A stretch of DNA of 64,000 nucleotides, taken from Flavobacteriales bacterium. Lineage in GTDB: Bacteria > Bacteroidota > Bacteroidia > UBA10329. Where the stretch lies: assembly GCA_021741075.1 (NCBI GenBank), contig JAIOYO010000016.1, forward strand, positions 1 to 64,000, in the 5' to 3' direction. Position numbers and translations under genes: made by a program. Positions 19,027 through 28,010 of this stretch are shown here, piece by piece. The first letter of the stretch is position 1. Each line of letters begins with the position of its first letter. The notes beneath the pieces are model-generated. The model saw nothing but the letters and a program-made list of their open reading frames with translations, did not search any database and was not told the DNA's origin.

Positions 19027-19887
19027 TTATTCTGAATTCAGTTTTTCGTCTATTTCTTTTAAACGGGCGGCAAAGTAAATGCTTTTCTCGGGATATTTCA
19101 AGCTAAGTGCTTCGTACGACTGTTTAGCCAAGTCATATTTCTCTTGCTGAACATAAATTGATGCTAGTGTTTCAGAAACAACCGTAAAATCTGCTTCTAA
19201 ACTTTTCGCTCCAGCCTTCTGTGGATTGAAGAATTCCGCACGTTTTTGTGGTTTGGCTGATTGCTTAGAAAGAAAATGATCAATAAGTTCAATGTTGCTT
19301 CGCGATGGTTGGGATCTTTCGATTTTCGGTCCTTTACTTTTCACCGATTTCGAATCCGATTTACCTGTTTTCGTGAATTCTAACCATTCGCTAAAGCTTA
19401 ATTCGTCTGGTTCTACGGCCTCTTCCGTTAATTCCGAATCAATGATTGGAAGTTCAGGTAAATCTGCTTTTTCTAATTGATATACAATTGGTTCTGGAAT
19501 AAGGTCATATAGGGAATCGCGCTCAATTTCTATCGTTTCAGATCTTGTCTCAGAGACAATTTCAAGCACAGATTCGTTCTGTTCTGCAAGTACTTGTTTT
19601 GGAACTTCATTGATTTCTACCTCAACCGATTCTACCACTTTCGGTTGAACCTTCCTTTTATCATTTAAATAATCGTGAAATAGCTTCCTGTCTGGCACCA
19701 TCACGGCCGCCAATTGCAATTGATTCAATTGGTCGATATGATTTTCCGTTCTTAAGTTTTTCGCTAGCATCATCTGTGCAGCTTGGAAATATGGATACCG
19801 ATTAACAACTTCTCGAAGATGTGGAATGCTTTCCGCATCCATCAATGAAGGATTCTGTAACCAGTTATAGAATTGGTTTTGGGTCAT
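19027..19887 (-). CDS. TPR-like protein of unknown function
   Basis: 286 residues without a signal peptide. The N-terminal 100 residues (YNWLQNPSLMDAESIPHLREVVNRYPYFQAAQ region) and the C-terminal 60 residues (LASIYVQQEKYDLAKQSYEALSLKYP) are TPR-like helical segments, separated by an acidic low-complexity linker. The gene occupies the position between lptE and secG seen in many Bacteroidota genomes. A scaffold or interaction role is likely from the fold, but the partner is unknown. Its ATG overlaps the lptE stop by one base (TAATG) and secG follows by one base, so translation is probably coupled. Confidence 0.75.
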   Translation of the reverse strand: MTQNQFYNWLQNPSLMDAESIPHLREVVNRYPYFQAAQMMLAKNLRTENHIDQLNQLQLAAVMVPDRKLFHDYLNDKRKVQPKVVESVEVEINEVPKQVLAEQNESVLEIVSETRSETIEIERDSLYDLIPEPIVYQLEKADLPELPIIDSELTEEAVEPDELSFSEWLEFTKTGKSDSKSVKSKGPKIERSQPSRSNIELIDHFLSKQSAKPQKRAEFFNPQKAGAKSLEADFTVVSETLASIYVQQEKYDLAKQSYEALSLKYPEKSIYFAARLKEIDEKLNSE

Positions 19888-20444
19888 TACCAGTTCACAA
19901 CGGCTTCGTTAAAAATATCTAGAATCAAGAGTTCATTTATTTCTTCAATAAGACCCTGTTCTACATCCGTCACACTTTGATTTGCATCAAAATCTGCAAA
20001 TCGAGAAAAAGTCTTTTCAAAACTCTTGGTATCGTCTTTTGTATTTGTGTAGGTCACATTTACATTAATAGTCAATCTGTTTTTGGCGGCCGTTTCGTTT
20101 CCTTGAATGGCCACAGGCCGTGTTTGATAATTTGAAATATATCCTTCAAATCGGATGTCTCCGTTCTTATTCAAGAGGTCCAAGTTGGTTCTACTTACAA
20201 ATAAACTTCGAAGTGATTCTGTAAACGTCTGAGGCATATTAGCTGGAGCCAATGGCGCATAGGATGGAAAAAAATCGATGCTTACAGACTTTACTTCTGG
20301 TGAAATGCTGGCACCAGTGAACGAATAGACTCCACAACCTGTTTGAGATATGAGTATTGAGAATATAGATATGAGAAAAGAGAGTCGCAACCATCGAAAC
20401 GGGACGCAGACTAAATTCTCACTACTCACTACTCTATACTCCAT
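19887..20444 (-). CDS. lptE: LptE-family LPS-assembly lipoprotein
   Basis: 185 residues. After a hydrophobic segment (about 19-32) the sequence SQTGCGVYSFTGASISPEVKSVSIDFFPSY has the hallmarks of the Bacteroidota LptE/LptE-like family (GVYSFTG, S-IDFFPNYAPL-type). Cys36 is the probable lipid-modified residue, although Gln at -3 makes an unusual lipobox. LptE plugs the LptD barrel that inserts lipopolysaccharide into the outer leaflet. The start ATG overlaps the stop of the sigma-54 activator (TAATG). The first 15 or so residues look unlike a normal signal peptide, so the true start could be a downstream TTG near Leu19. Confidence 0.85.
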   Translation of the reverse strand: MEYRVVSSENLVCVPFRWLRLSFLISIFSILISQTGCGVYSFTGASISPEVKSVSIDFFPSYAPLAPANMPQTFTESLRSLFVSRTNLDLLNKNGDIRFEGYISNYQTRPVAIQGNETAAKNRLTINVNVTYTNTKDDTKSFEKTFSRFADFDANQSVTDVEQGLIEEINELLILDIFNEAVVNW

Positions 20445-21691
20445 TAGTCTAAATTGTACTCCTTAATCTTCCTATAAAGCGTTCGTTCAGAAATACCGAG
20501 TTCTTGCGAAGCCGCCTTTCGTTTACCACGATTTTTCTCCAACGCTTTTTTAATCAATTCTATTTCACGGTCGGCAAGAGAAAGTGATTCTTCCACTTCT
20601 TCGTGTTCCTCGTAGCGCTGTTCTCCAGCACGATGCACTTGTACTTCATGCACGCTTGAACCAAAATCTGAAGCGCCAACTGGATTTACGTCTTGATGCA
20701 ATCTTCTCAAAGTTGAAGCGTGATCTTCTCTCAAATCATCATCATTCTGACCAGAAACCACATCCAAAACTAATTTCTTGAGGTCATTGATGTCGCGCTT
20801 CATATCGAACAAAACTTTGTACATTAATTCGCGCTCGGAGAAATCGGTGCGCTCATCTCCACTTCCAGAAGGACTTGAAGCTGTTCTTACTGCAGGAAGA
20901 TTGGTTTTACCGTGGTCGGGCAGGTAATTGCGGAGCACGTCCACATCAATGTCGCGCTCTTTCTCTATGATTGAAATCTGCTCTGTGATGTTTCTTAGCT
21001 GGCGGATATTTCCTGGCCAACGGTAATTCATGAGCATTACGCGTGCTTCCTCCGTCAAACGCACGTTAGGCATACGGTATTTCTCGGCAAAATCGCCTGC
21101 AAATTTTCTGAATAGCAATGGGATGTCATCCTGTCTATCTCGAAGGGAAGGAATGACAATCGGCACCGTATTTAATCGGTAATAAAGATCTTCTCGGAAT
21201 TTTCCTTTGTTGATAGCGTCAGGAATGTTGACGTTGGTTGCCGCAACAATCCGAACATTAGTTTTCAATGGTTTGGAAGAACCAACCTTGATGAATTCTC
21301 CCGTTTCCAATACACGCAGTAAACGTACTTGCGTTGACATCGGAAGTTCCGCCACCTCATCCAAGAAAATTGTTCCTCCATCTGCTACCTCAAAGTATCC
21401 CTTTCTTGCTTCGTGCGCACCAGTAAACGAGCCCTTTTCGTGACCAAAAAGTTCTGAATCAATCGTTCCTTCCGGAATAGCTCCACAGTTTACAGCGATG
21501 TAAGAACCATGCTTGCGCGATCCCATTTGGTGGATGATTTGAGGCAATACTTCCTTACCTGTTCCGCTTTCTCCCGTTACCAACACCGAAATATCGGTTG
21601 GTGCTACTTGCATAGCGGTGTTAATGGCATGATTGAGCAAGGGCGAATGCCCTATAATTCCGAAACGCTGTTTTATCTGATCAACTGTCAT
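20444..21691 (-). CDS. Sigma-54-dependent Fis-type transcriptional activator without receiver domain
   Basis: 415 residues. The AAA+ core has Walker A GESGTGKE at 40-47, the sigma-54 contact loop GSFTGA at 87-92 (canonical GAFTGA with Ala to Ser), Walker B GGTIFLDE at 105-112 and the RIVAATN sensor segment. After a variable linker the Fis-type helix-turn-helix occupies the last 45 residues (RKAASQELGISERTLYRKIKEY). No response-receiver or other sensory domain precedes the AAA+ core, so activity is probably controlled by expression or by a partner. It activates RNA polymerase with RpoN; its targets are unknown. It lies 10 bases after miaB and overlaps lptE by one base. Confidence 0.93.
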   Translation of the reverse strand: MTVDQIKQRFGIIGHSPLLNHAINTAMQVAPTDISVLVTGESGTGKEVLPQIIHQMGSRKHGSYIAVNCGAIPEGTIDSELFGHEKGSFTGAHEARKGYFEVADGGTIFLDEVAELPMSTQVRLLRVLETGEFIKVGSSKPLKTNVRIVAATNVNIPDAINKGKFREDLYYRLNTVPIVIPSLRDRQDDIPLLFRKFAGDFAEKYRMPNVRLTEEARVMLMNYRWPGNIRQLRNITEQISIIEKERDIDVDVLRNYLPDHGKTNLPAVRTASSPSGSGDERTDFSERELMYKVLFDMKRDINDLKKLVLDVVSGQNDDDLREDHASTLRRLHQDVNPVGASDFGSSVHEVQVHRAGEQRYEEHEEVEESLSLADREIELIKKALEKNRGKRKAASQELGISERTLYRKIKEYNLD

Positions 21692-21701
21692 CCTTACTTC
21701 C

Positions 21702-23144
21702 TCATTTTACGGCTGTTCCCAAAAGTGTGGCCGATGTGCAATCGGTCACAAGAACATTCACATAATCTCCTTTTTTGTAATGCTCTTTTGGGAATACAAT
21801 CACTTTATTCTGCGGATTTCTTCCCTGCAACATGTCGTCCGATTTCTTGGAGGTTCCTTCTACCAAAACTTGAAAGGTTTTGCCAAGGTCTTTCTTATTG
21901 CTCTCGTGCGAGTTTTTGGCTTGTACTTCAATCACCTCTGCCAATCGTCTCTGTTTTATTTCTTCTGGAATATCGTCTTCCATTTTCTTGGCTGCTGCCG
22001 TTCCTGGTCGCTCGGAATATTTGAACATATAAGCGAAGTCATAACCGACCTGCTCCATCAAACTTAAGGTGTCTTGGTGATCCTCTTCTGTTTCGGTGCA
22101 GAAACCTGTAATGATATCGGTAGAAAGTCCACAATCGGGCACTATTTCCTTAATCTTGGCCATTCGTTCGAAGTACCATTCTCGCGAATAGCCACGATTC
22201 ATTAATTCCAACAAACGCGTGCTACCTGATTGAACTGGTAGATGGATGTATGAACAGATGTTCTCGTACTCAGCCATGGCATATAGCACATCATCGTGCA
22301 TGTCTTTTGGGTGAGAAGTAGAAAAACGAACGCGTAATTCGGGGCTAATCTTAGCCACCATAATCATCAACTCGGCAAAACTTACGGTTCCACTGAGGTC
22401 GTTACGAGCCAAAATATCTTTTTTGAGACCGCCTCCGCCCCACAAATAACTATCTACGTTTTGGCCAAGAAGCGTTACTTCTTTGTAACCGTTTTCCAGC
22501 AACTGTGTGCATTCAGCAACAATTGATTCCGGGTCTCTACTTCGTTCCCTTCCTCGAGTAAATGGGACCACGCAAAAGCTGCACATATTGTCGCAACCTC
22601 TGGTAATGGAAACGAAAGCGCTTACGCCATTTCCGCCTAAACGTACGGGGTTGATGTCTGCGTATGTTTCTTCTCTTGAAAGGAGTACGTTAACTGCTTT
22701 TTGTCCAGATTCTGCTACGCGAACCAAGTTTGGCAAATCGCGGTAGCTGTCTGGTCCAACAACGATATCAACCAGTTTTTCTTCTTCTAGCAACTTGGTT
22801 TTGAGCCGTTCTGCCATACAGCCCATTACGCCTATGATAGTGTCTGGTTTGTTTCTTTTGGCTTTACGGAAGATGTTTAGTCGACCACGAACCCGCACTT
22901 CCGCATTATCGCGTATGGCGCAAGTGTTAACAAAAATGACATCGGCCTCTTCCATCACTTTGGTGGTTTCAAAACCTTCATCGATAAGTACTGATGCCAC
23001 AATCTCGCTATCGGAGAAATTCATAGCGCAGCCGTACGATTCTATGTAGAGTTTCTTGCCTGCTCCACCTTTGGCTGCCATTTCAAGGGCTTCGCCTTGT
23101 CTGGTTTCGTCTATATCCTTTACTGAAATTTCCTCGTTTTGCAT
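21702..23144 (-). CDS. miaB: tRNA (N6-isopentenyl adenosine-37-C2)-methylthiotransferase MiaB
   Basis: 480 residues of a radical-SAM methylthiotransferase. The N-terminal domain carries the three auxiliary-cluster Cys contexts (SYGCAMN, VNTCAIR, MGCMAER). The radical-SAM cluster motif is [10 protein letters not shown] (CxxxCxxC). A TRAM domain ends the protein. It adds the 2-methylthio group to i6A37 in tRNAs reading codons that start with U. A possible -7 element lies upstream at 23162-23169. It is the first gene of the minus-strand block that continues through secG. Confidence 0.95.
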   Translation of the reverse strand: MQNEEISVKDIDETRQGEALEMAAKGGAGKKLYIESYGCAMNFSDSEIVASVLIDEGFETTKVMEEADVIFVNTCAIRDNAEVRVRGRLNIFRKAKRNKPDTIIGVMGCMAERLKTKLLEEEKLVDIVVGPDSYRDLPNLVRVAESGQKAVNVLLSREETYADINPVRLGGNGVSAFVSITRGCDNMCSFCVVPFTRGRERSRDPESIVAECTQLLENGYKEVTLLGQNVDSYLWGGGGLKKDILARNDLSGTVSFAELMIMVAKISPELRVRFSTSHPKDMHDDVLYAMAEYENICSYIHLPVQSGSTRLLELMNRGYSREWYFERMAKIKEIVPDCGLSTDIITGFCTETEEDHQDTLSLMEQVGYDFAYMFKYSERPGTAAAKKMEDDIPEEIKQRRLAEVIEVQAKNSHESNKKDLGKTFQVLVEGTSKKSDDMLQGRNPQNKVIVFPKEHYKKGDYVNVLVTDCTSATLLGTAVK

Positions 23145-23161
23145 CTAAAAAAATTGGGCTG

Positions 23162-23169
23162 CGAAGATA
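23162..23169 (-). promoter_or_regulatory. Possible -7 element of miaB
   Basis: TATCTTCG on the minus strand, 17 bases before the ATG at 23144, one base off the TAnnTTTG consensus. The same octamer lies in front of gyrB. Confidence 0.4.
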
Positions 23170-23215
23170 CTTAAATAAATACGAGTCTGTCAGTTTGGCA
23201 GATGTTTTAGACAAC

Positions 23216-23310
23216 TGCGTGAGGGATGGAAGCGGCATCCTTTTCTGAGGAACGAAGAAAAGATATAGGGGACAGCCCGACCTCGCCTGCGAAGCTGCGG
23301 GGGCACGCCC
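23216..23310 (+). ncRNA. Structured intergenic repeat, copy A (Flavo-1-like candidate)
   Basis: Shares GAGGGATGGAAGCGGCATCC at its left end, AAAAGATA in the middle and ACAGCCCG near the right with the copy at 36061-36196. Three helices can form: GGATG/CATCC, CTTTTCT/AGAAAAG (23240-23246 with 23256-23262) and a right-hand CCTCGC/GCGGGG stem. The middle and right stems differ in sequence between copies but stay paired. It resembles intergenic repeats common in Flavobacteriia, possibly the Flavo-1 RNA motif, but I cannot confirm that name without a covariance-model search. It lies antisense to the neighbouring minus-strand genes. Confidence 0.55.
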
Positions 23311-23314
23311 TCCA

Positions 23315-25420
23315 TCAAAAACTAAATCGTAGCTGAACCTTTATGTCTGTTCTGCTTTTTCCATTGACGGTTTCAAGACCCGAACCAATTTCATCGCGAT
23401 TACTGTAGAATAAATTTGCGACACGAACCCAAGCATCTATGTTCTTGTGGATGTTGTAGCGAAGCACTAAATATGCTTTCATTCCGCGGTAATAATAGGC
23501 AGGAAATGAGTACGCGTAGAGTACATCGCTCTCGTAAACGTAGATTCGAGAATTATACGTTTCGGTATCGAAATAGGCGAGGCGTGCTGAGAACGAAAGT
23601 GGAAAACTGAGCGGTCTGAAGTTAAAATCCTGATAAATCATAAAGCCTTGCTCAACTTCTTGATCTCCACGTCTGTATCTCGAATATTCAATTCGACTTT
23701 TGAGAGTCATGGTTTTATTGAGTGTGTAGGTAAGATTGAACCGGTAGGCGGTTCGCTTTTCATTTTCGAGACCTCGGATGGGAGCTTCGCTGTAAGCAGA
23801 TGACTCGGTAAGTTGCTTTTGTTTCTGTCTGAACCGGAAATAAATTTCGATGGTTTTTGACGGTCGATAAATGAGCTGACCGATGGTTTCGTAGCCGAAT
23901 GACGGGCCGTTTACTTGATAACGCAGCCATGGAAATCTGAAAATGTCGAAATATCCATTTAGAAACCAATGCTTGAATGGATTGATGTTGAAGCCGACAT
24001 AATAGCCTGTTTCGTTGTTCATGCGCGAATTTTCGGTGACGGCATTCGCATAAAGTGCCTGATATTTAGGTTGCAAGTGACGTACCATAGCAGTGATGGT
24101 AACGCGAGGGTCGATGGTCATGAATACGCCATTTGTAGTGGCAAAACCAAGATTTTGACTCAAGGCAAACTCACCAAAAAAGTGAAAGTTTTTCCAGATA
24201 TAGCTGTAATCTAAACCGTAGTTGCTGTTCTGTTTCCCTGCAAATTCGTGAATGTTGTACAAATCATCTCCTCGATTGAGGTTTTTGGAATATTGGTACC
24301 CAACTGCTGTAACGCCAATGGAGAGTCGTCTGCCTTTATAACTCACGTTTCCGCCATACACAGCTTCTGAGATTGATTGGCGGTCTTCCAGCTCACCTGG
24401 CGTTCTATGAAAACCACCACTGAAGATGGAACTAATTGTTTCTTCTTGCTCTGTAAGTGTATCGGTACTTGTTGAAACGTTGGCGTCCATTAGTTTGTAG
24501 GAGCCGAAAGCGGTGACTTCGTATTTGCCAAATTTGAGCGTGGTGCCACCACCGCGCAGAAAGCGATTTTCGTCTACGGATGTATATGGTTTTAGTTCTT
24601 GAGCATTGCGCTTTATGCTTACACCATCAGAAGATTTTCCAAAAGCCAACCCGCTCCAAAAAACCAATCCTTGACCGAATTGTGCTTGAAAATCGCCTAG
24701 AGCAGCAGCTTTCAAAACCCCCACATTGGAAACGAAAATATGACCTGAGTAAAAGTCGAAGCCTTGCTTCATGGTTCCTTTGAAAAACTGCTCGCCAGCA
24801 TCCTTTTCCATTGTTAATCCCCAGCTGACTTTATTGGAATACTTGAATCGATAACGGGCGTAATATTTCTGTGGATCGCCCAGATATCGACTATTAGGAC
24901 TTATAGCTAAAGCACTGTCTTCTATTTCAGAATATCCTTCTTGTGGATTTAGCACCTGTTGATAGCGCAGTACTAACTCGTGGGTTCCCTCTCTCATCAT
25001 TTCCTTGAAAGAAAAAGAAGTAGCATCTGGATTATCAGAAACCTTAATAAAAGGTTCTATTTGGCGAATTAGAGGAATTGTAAATCCGTTTACGGACTGC
25101 AATTCATACACATTCAGCAACTTTCCGTTCGCGCTAATGTGGGTCAATAAATTTGCAATGGCGATATCGTCTAACATCGGCAACTGCGCCAACTCATTCG
25201 CTGTGGTATTGTTGATATTTATTGGATGTTCGGAGAAATACAATAGCTCGTCTAAGAGCGTATTAAAATCTTCGCTTTCATCGCCTTCTCCAAGTTGCTC
25301 GGCTATGGTTTCAATCTTCTTTTGAATGAGATTTTCTTGATCTGCCTCTTCTTGAGCAAAGCCAAAAATGCTCCCAAAAAGGAGCATTGCAGTAAGGCTA
25401 TGTTTCAGACGTATCCTCAC
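23315..25420 (-). CDS. Outer-membrane barrel with N-terminal helix-hairpin-helix domain
   Basis: 701 residues starting at GTG (25420). Signal peptide 1-22 (ends GFAQ). Residues about 65-130 form a ComEA-like helix-hairpin-helix pair (NINNTTANELAQLPML ... YELQSVNGFTIPLIRQI). The remaining 570 residues are beta-strand rich with alternating aromatic residues and a C-terminal Phe (VQLRFSF), as in outer-membrane barrels. The HhH fold usually binds DNA non-specifically, so a role in handling DNA at the outer membrane is tempting, but HhH-barrel proteins of this type are uncharacterised as far as I know. The GTG overlaps the stop of the upstream gene (GTGA), which implies translational coupling. Confidence 0.75.
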   Translation of the reverse strand: MRIRLKHSLTAMLLFGSIFGFAQEEADQENLIQKKIETIAEQLGEGDESEDFNTLLDELLYFSEHPININNTTANELAQLPMLDDIAIANLLTHISANGKLLNVYELQSVNGFTIPLIRQIEPFIKVSDNPDATSFSFKEMMREGTHELVLRYQQVLNPQEGYSEIEDSALAISPNSRYLGDPQKYYARYRFKYSNKVSWGLTMEKDAGEQFFKGTMKQGFDFYSGHIFVSNVGVLKAAALGDFQAQFGQGLVFWSGLAFGKSSDGVSIKRNAQELKPYTSVDENRFLRGGGTTLKFGKYEVTAFGSYKLMDANVSTSTDTLTEQEETISSIFSGGFHRTPGELEDRQSISEAVYGGNVSYKGRRLSIGVTAVGYQYSKNLNRGDDLYNIHEFAGKQNSNYGLDYSYIWKNFHFFGEFALSQNLGFATTNGVFMTIDPRVTITAMVRHLQPKYQALYANAVTENSRMNNETGYYVGFNINPFKHWFLNGYFDIFRFPWLRYQVNGPSFGYETIGQLIYRPSKTIEIYFRFRQKQKQLTESSAYSEAPIRGLENEKRTAYRFNLTYTLNKTMTLKSRIEYSRYRRGDQEVEQGFMIYQDFNFRPLSFPLSFSARLAYFDTETYNSRIYVYESDVLYAYSFPAYYYRGMKAYLVLRYNIHKNIDAWVRVANLFYSNRDEIGSGLETVNGKSRTDIKVQLRFSF

Positions 25421-26250
25421 TTCTTGGTGAATACATTGAACCTATAAGACAACGAAGCTTTAGGTGAAAATCCAAGAACGGGATGAACAGATCCAGCAAT
25501 ATCGAAGTGGAGGAATTTTAATCTCAATCCAAGTCCGAAATCAGCATGAAAAGGTGCTGTACCTATACCAACCCGAATGGCGAAAATGTCAGCCGGAAAA
25601 TACTCAACCCCCATTTTAAAAACGGCAGGAAGTTCGAGGTCTTTTTCTGCTTCAACTGCCACTTTTACCTTCTTAGAGAAATCATATTGACCGCCCAAAC
25701 GGAAATTCATCGGAACGCGCTCATCATAACCATCAGCCAATTTTGTTCGCGTAAGATTGAAGGCATGAAAACCAATCCGAAGCTTAGGCGTCACTTGTGA
25801 TAGCAATCCAATTTCGGCTACGAAACTGTGGCGACTCCCGTAATTCTCGGCTATGGTTGTGTTCAAGTAACTCAACTGCAATCCGACTGAAAGGAATTTC
25901 CAGAGCTTTTTCCCGTACGCCAATCCGTAACGGCTTTGGTTGTATAGTTTATTTCCGAATCGTGAATAGCTAATACCAAAAACACCAACTTTCGGAGTTG
26001 GAAGAACCGCAGTTGCGCCTTGCAGATTCAAGTTCGAAAGCAGAAATCGGTTTTCGTAATAAGCCGCCACTCCGGCCTGTTCCAATCCGACCAAAGCAGC
26101 CTGATTGTGGTGAACGGCCCAAATATCGGTCAGCGCAACACTAGCGTTTGCCATACCTGCCGAACGAGCACCGATTGGAAAATCACTCGTTTGGCCATTT
26201 GCTTTAGAGCAAAAAACAAGAAAAAAAGCAGCAAGTAGAAGTCGATTCAT
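25417..26250 (-). CDS. PorV/PorQ-like outer-membrane protein
   Basis: 277 residues from the ATG at 26250, chosen over an upstream GTG because MNRLLLAAFFLVFCSKANGQ is a good signal peptide. The N-terminus of the mature protein (FPIGARSAGMANASVALTDIWAVHHNQAAL) is the FadL/PorV-type pattern GAR..GMG.A.VA..D......NPA. The rest is beta-rich and ends in SYRFNVF. In the T9SS, PorV shuttles cargo to the attachment complex, but this one is shorter and may have a different role. It overlaps the HhH-barrel gene by 4 bases, so the two proteins are probably made together. Confidence 0.65.
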   Translation of the reverse strand: MNRLLLAAFFLVFCSKANGQTSDFPIGARSAGMANASVALTDIWAVHHNQAALVGLEQAGVAAYYENRFLLSNLNLQGATAVLPTPKVGVFGISYSRFGNKLYNQSRYGLAYGKKLWKFLSVGLQLSYLNTTIAENYGSRHSFVAEIGLLSQVTPKLRIGFHAFNLTRTKLADGYDERVPMNFRLGGQYDFSKKVKVAVEAEKDLELPAVFKMGVEYFPADIFAIRVGIGTAPFHADFGLGLRLKFLHFDIAGSVHPVLGFSPKASLSYRFNVFTKK

Positions 26251-26268
26251 ATGGCAAGTTGACACTGC

Positions 26269-26276
26269 CGAATTTA
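26269..26276 (-). promoter_or_regulatory. Possible -7 element
   Basis: TAAATTCG on the minus strand, 18 bases before the ATG at 26250, one base off TAnnTTTG. Confidence 0.35.
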
Positions 26277-26310
26277 CAACTATTGGTTTATCTGAAAGGT
26301 TAAAATTGGG

Positions 26311-26811
26311 TTACGCAGAATAACCCTCCACTTCATCTTTGCTATCCATTACCTTAGCTTTCATACCTTCTTTGTAATCAATCATTCGTTGAAGAACCAC
26401 TTTGTCGTATGAACCGATGATTTGCGCAGCAAGGATACCTGCATTCTTGGCGGCATTAAGTGCAACTGTGGCCACGGGAACACCATTTGGCATTTGAAGG
26501 ATGGAAAGAATGCTATCCCAGCCATCGATGGAATTTGAACTTTTGACGGGAACACCAATTACAGGCAGTGGCGTGAGTGAAGCCACCATTCCTGGAAGAT
26601 GTGCGGCTCCGCCAGCGCCAGCAATAATTACTTTCAAGCCTCGATGAGCAGCACTTTTGGCGTATTCGAACATAAGTTCTGGCGTTCGATGTGCTGAAAC
26701 AACCGTCATTTCGAATTCAATTCCGAGTTCTTTCAGAACATCGGCAGCATCTTTCATCACTTTTAGGTCAGAACTGCTACCCATGATTATACCTACTTGT
26801 GCGTTGCTCAT
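26311..26811 (-). CDS. purE: N5-carboxyaminoimidazole ribonucleotide mutase PurE
   Basis: 166 residues, the usual PurE length. The substrate loops GSSSDLKVM and SAHRTPE (catalytic His) and the Gly-rich [12 protein letters not shown] are present. PurE converts N5-CAIR to CAIR in purine synthesis, acting on the product of PurK encoded directly upstream. Its ATG overlaps the purK stop by 4 bases (ATGA), so the two enzymes are made in a coupled way. Confidence 0.96.
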   Translation of the reverse strand: MSNAQVGIIMGSSSDLKVMKDAADVLKELGIEFEMTVVSAHRTPELMFEYAKSAAHRGLKVIIAGAGGAAHLPGMVASLTPLPVIGVPVKSSNSIDGWDSILSILQMPNGVPVATVALNAAKNAGILAAQIIGSYDKVVLQRMIDYKEGMKAKVMDSKDEVEGYSA

Positions 26812-27941
26812 GCTTTCACTTTCAAGGTTTGTTGAACTTTTTTGGCGGTGCTTTTCGCCTCTTCCATTGTTTCTGCAATTACGGTCACATGGCCCATTTT
26901 CCGAAAAGGCTTAGTAAACCGCTTTCCGTAAAGGTGCACATTCACGCCTTTCATAGCAAGAATCTCTTCCAAGCCTTCATAGTTGGCTACGCCAGAATAA
27001 CCATCTTCACCTAACACATTTACCATTACCGAAGGCTTCACAATTTCGGTGTTTCCCAGGCTGATATTGAGAATAGCACGAACATGTTGCATAAACTGCG
27101 ATGTGTAATTACCTTCAATACTTTGATGACCGCTGTTGTGCGGACGAGGAGCAATTTCATTCACCAATACGTTTCCTGTTTTGTCGAGAAAAAGCTCCAC
27201 AGCCAATAGTCCAACTATTTCTAGCTTATCAGCAATTGTTCTTGCAATTTCTTGAGCCGTTTTCTCTACTTCTTCAGTTACGCTTGCTGGACTAAAAAGA
27301 AACTCCACGAGATTAGCTACTGGGTTAAATTCCAACTCAACCGTTGGGAATGTTTTTACTTCGCCAGAGGCATTTCTAGCTACTATCACCGACAACTCTT
27401 TTTCTAGGTCAACCGCTTTTTCGAGAACCGATGGTTCTGAAAACGCCTTTGAAATATCATCAGCAGACTTCAAAGATTGTACTCCCTTTCCATCATAACC
27501 ACCTCTTCTCAATTTCTGAAAAACAGGAAAGAAATCGGTGTGATGGTTTACTTCATTCTCACCAATCAATCGGTAATCTGATGTCGGAATTCTGTGCTTG
27601 GCATAAAATTCTTTCTGTGCTCCTTTATCTTGAATAAGCCGAATGACATTTGGCTGAGGATACACCTTTACACCCTGGTTTTGCAATTCCTCCAGGGCAT
27701 CCACATTCACGTGCTCAATCTCAATTGTTAGAACATCCATACCCAAGCCAAACGCCAAAACGGTTTCGTAATCTTTGAAACTGCCGTTGGTAAAAGCGTG
27801 GGCAATATCTCTGCAAGGAGCGTCTGAATCGGGGTCTAACACATGAACATCAATATCCAAATTGATGGTTTCCTGTATGAGCATGCGGCCTAGTTGGCCA
27901 CCTCCTAAAATTCCGAGCTTGGTCTTTGGTCTATAACTCAT
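26808..27941 (-). CDS. purK: 5-(carboxyamino)imidazole ribonucleotide synthase PurK
   Basis: 377 residues. The N-terminal [12 protein letters not shown] nucleotide-binding motif, the ATP-grasp core with [12 protein letters not shown] and ELSVIVAR, and the metal-binding [13 protein letters not shown] are all present. PurK carboxylates AIR with ATP and bicarbonate to give N5-CAIR for PurE. The promoter element at 27946-27953 is only 4 bases from the ATG, so the mRNA should have almost no leader. It is divergent from hpt. Confidence 0.96.
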   Translation of the reverse strand: MSYRPKTKLGILGGGQLGRMLIQETINLDIDVHVLDPDSDAPCRDIAHAFTNGSFKDYETVLAFGLGMDVLTIEIEHVNVDALEELQNQGVKVYPQPNVIRLIQDKGAQKEFYAKHRIPTSDYRLIGENEVNHHTDFFPVFQKLRRGGYDGKGVQSLKSADDISKAFSEPSVLEKAVDLEKELSVIVARNASGEVKTFPTVELEFNPVANLVEFLFSPASVTEEVEKTAQEIARTIADKLEIVGLLAVELFLDKTGNVLVNEIAPRPHNSGHQSIEGNYTSQFMQHVRAILNISLGNTEIVKPSVMVNVLGEDGYSGVANYEGLEEILAMKGVNVHLYGKRFTKPFRKMGHVTVIAETMEEAKSTAKKVQQTLKVKA

Positions 27942-27945
27942 GCCG

Positions 27946-27953
27946 CAAAAGTA
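27946..27953 (-). promoter_or_regulatory. -7 promoter element of purK
   Basis: TACTTTTG on the minus strand, ending 4 bases before the ATG at 27941. Transcription should start at or within a few bases of the start codon. It mirrors an identical octamer facing hpt. Confidence 0.6.
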
Positions 27954-27990
27954 GCCGTTCCACCGATTTAGACTATTGAAGTTTGCTGAG

Positions 27991-27998
27991 TACTTTTG
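27991..27998 (+). promoter_or_regulatory. -7 promoter element of hpt
   Basis: TACTTTTG, 12 bases before the ATG at 28011. It overlaps an in-frame TTG (27996) and so excludes that codon as the start. Confidence 0.6.
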
Positions 27999-28010
27999 CG
28001 CGCCTCATTC

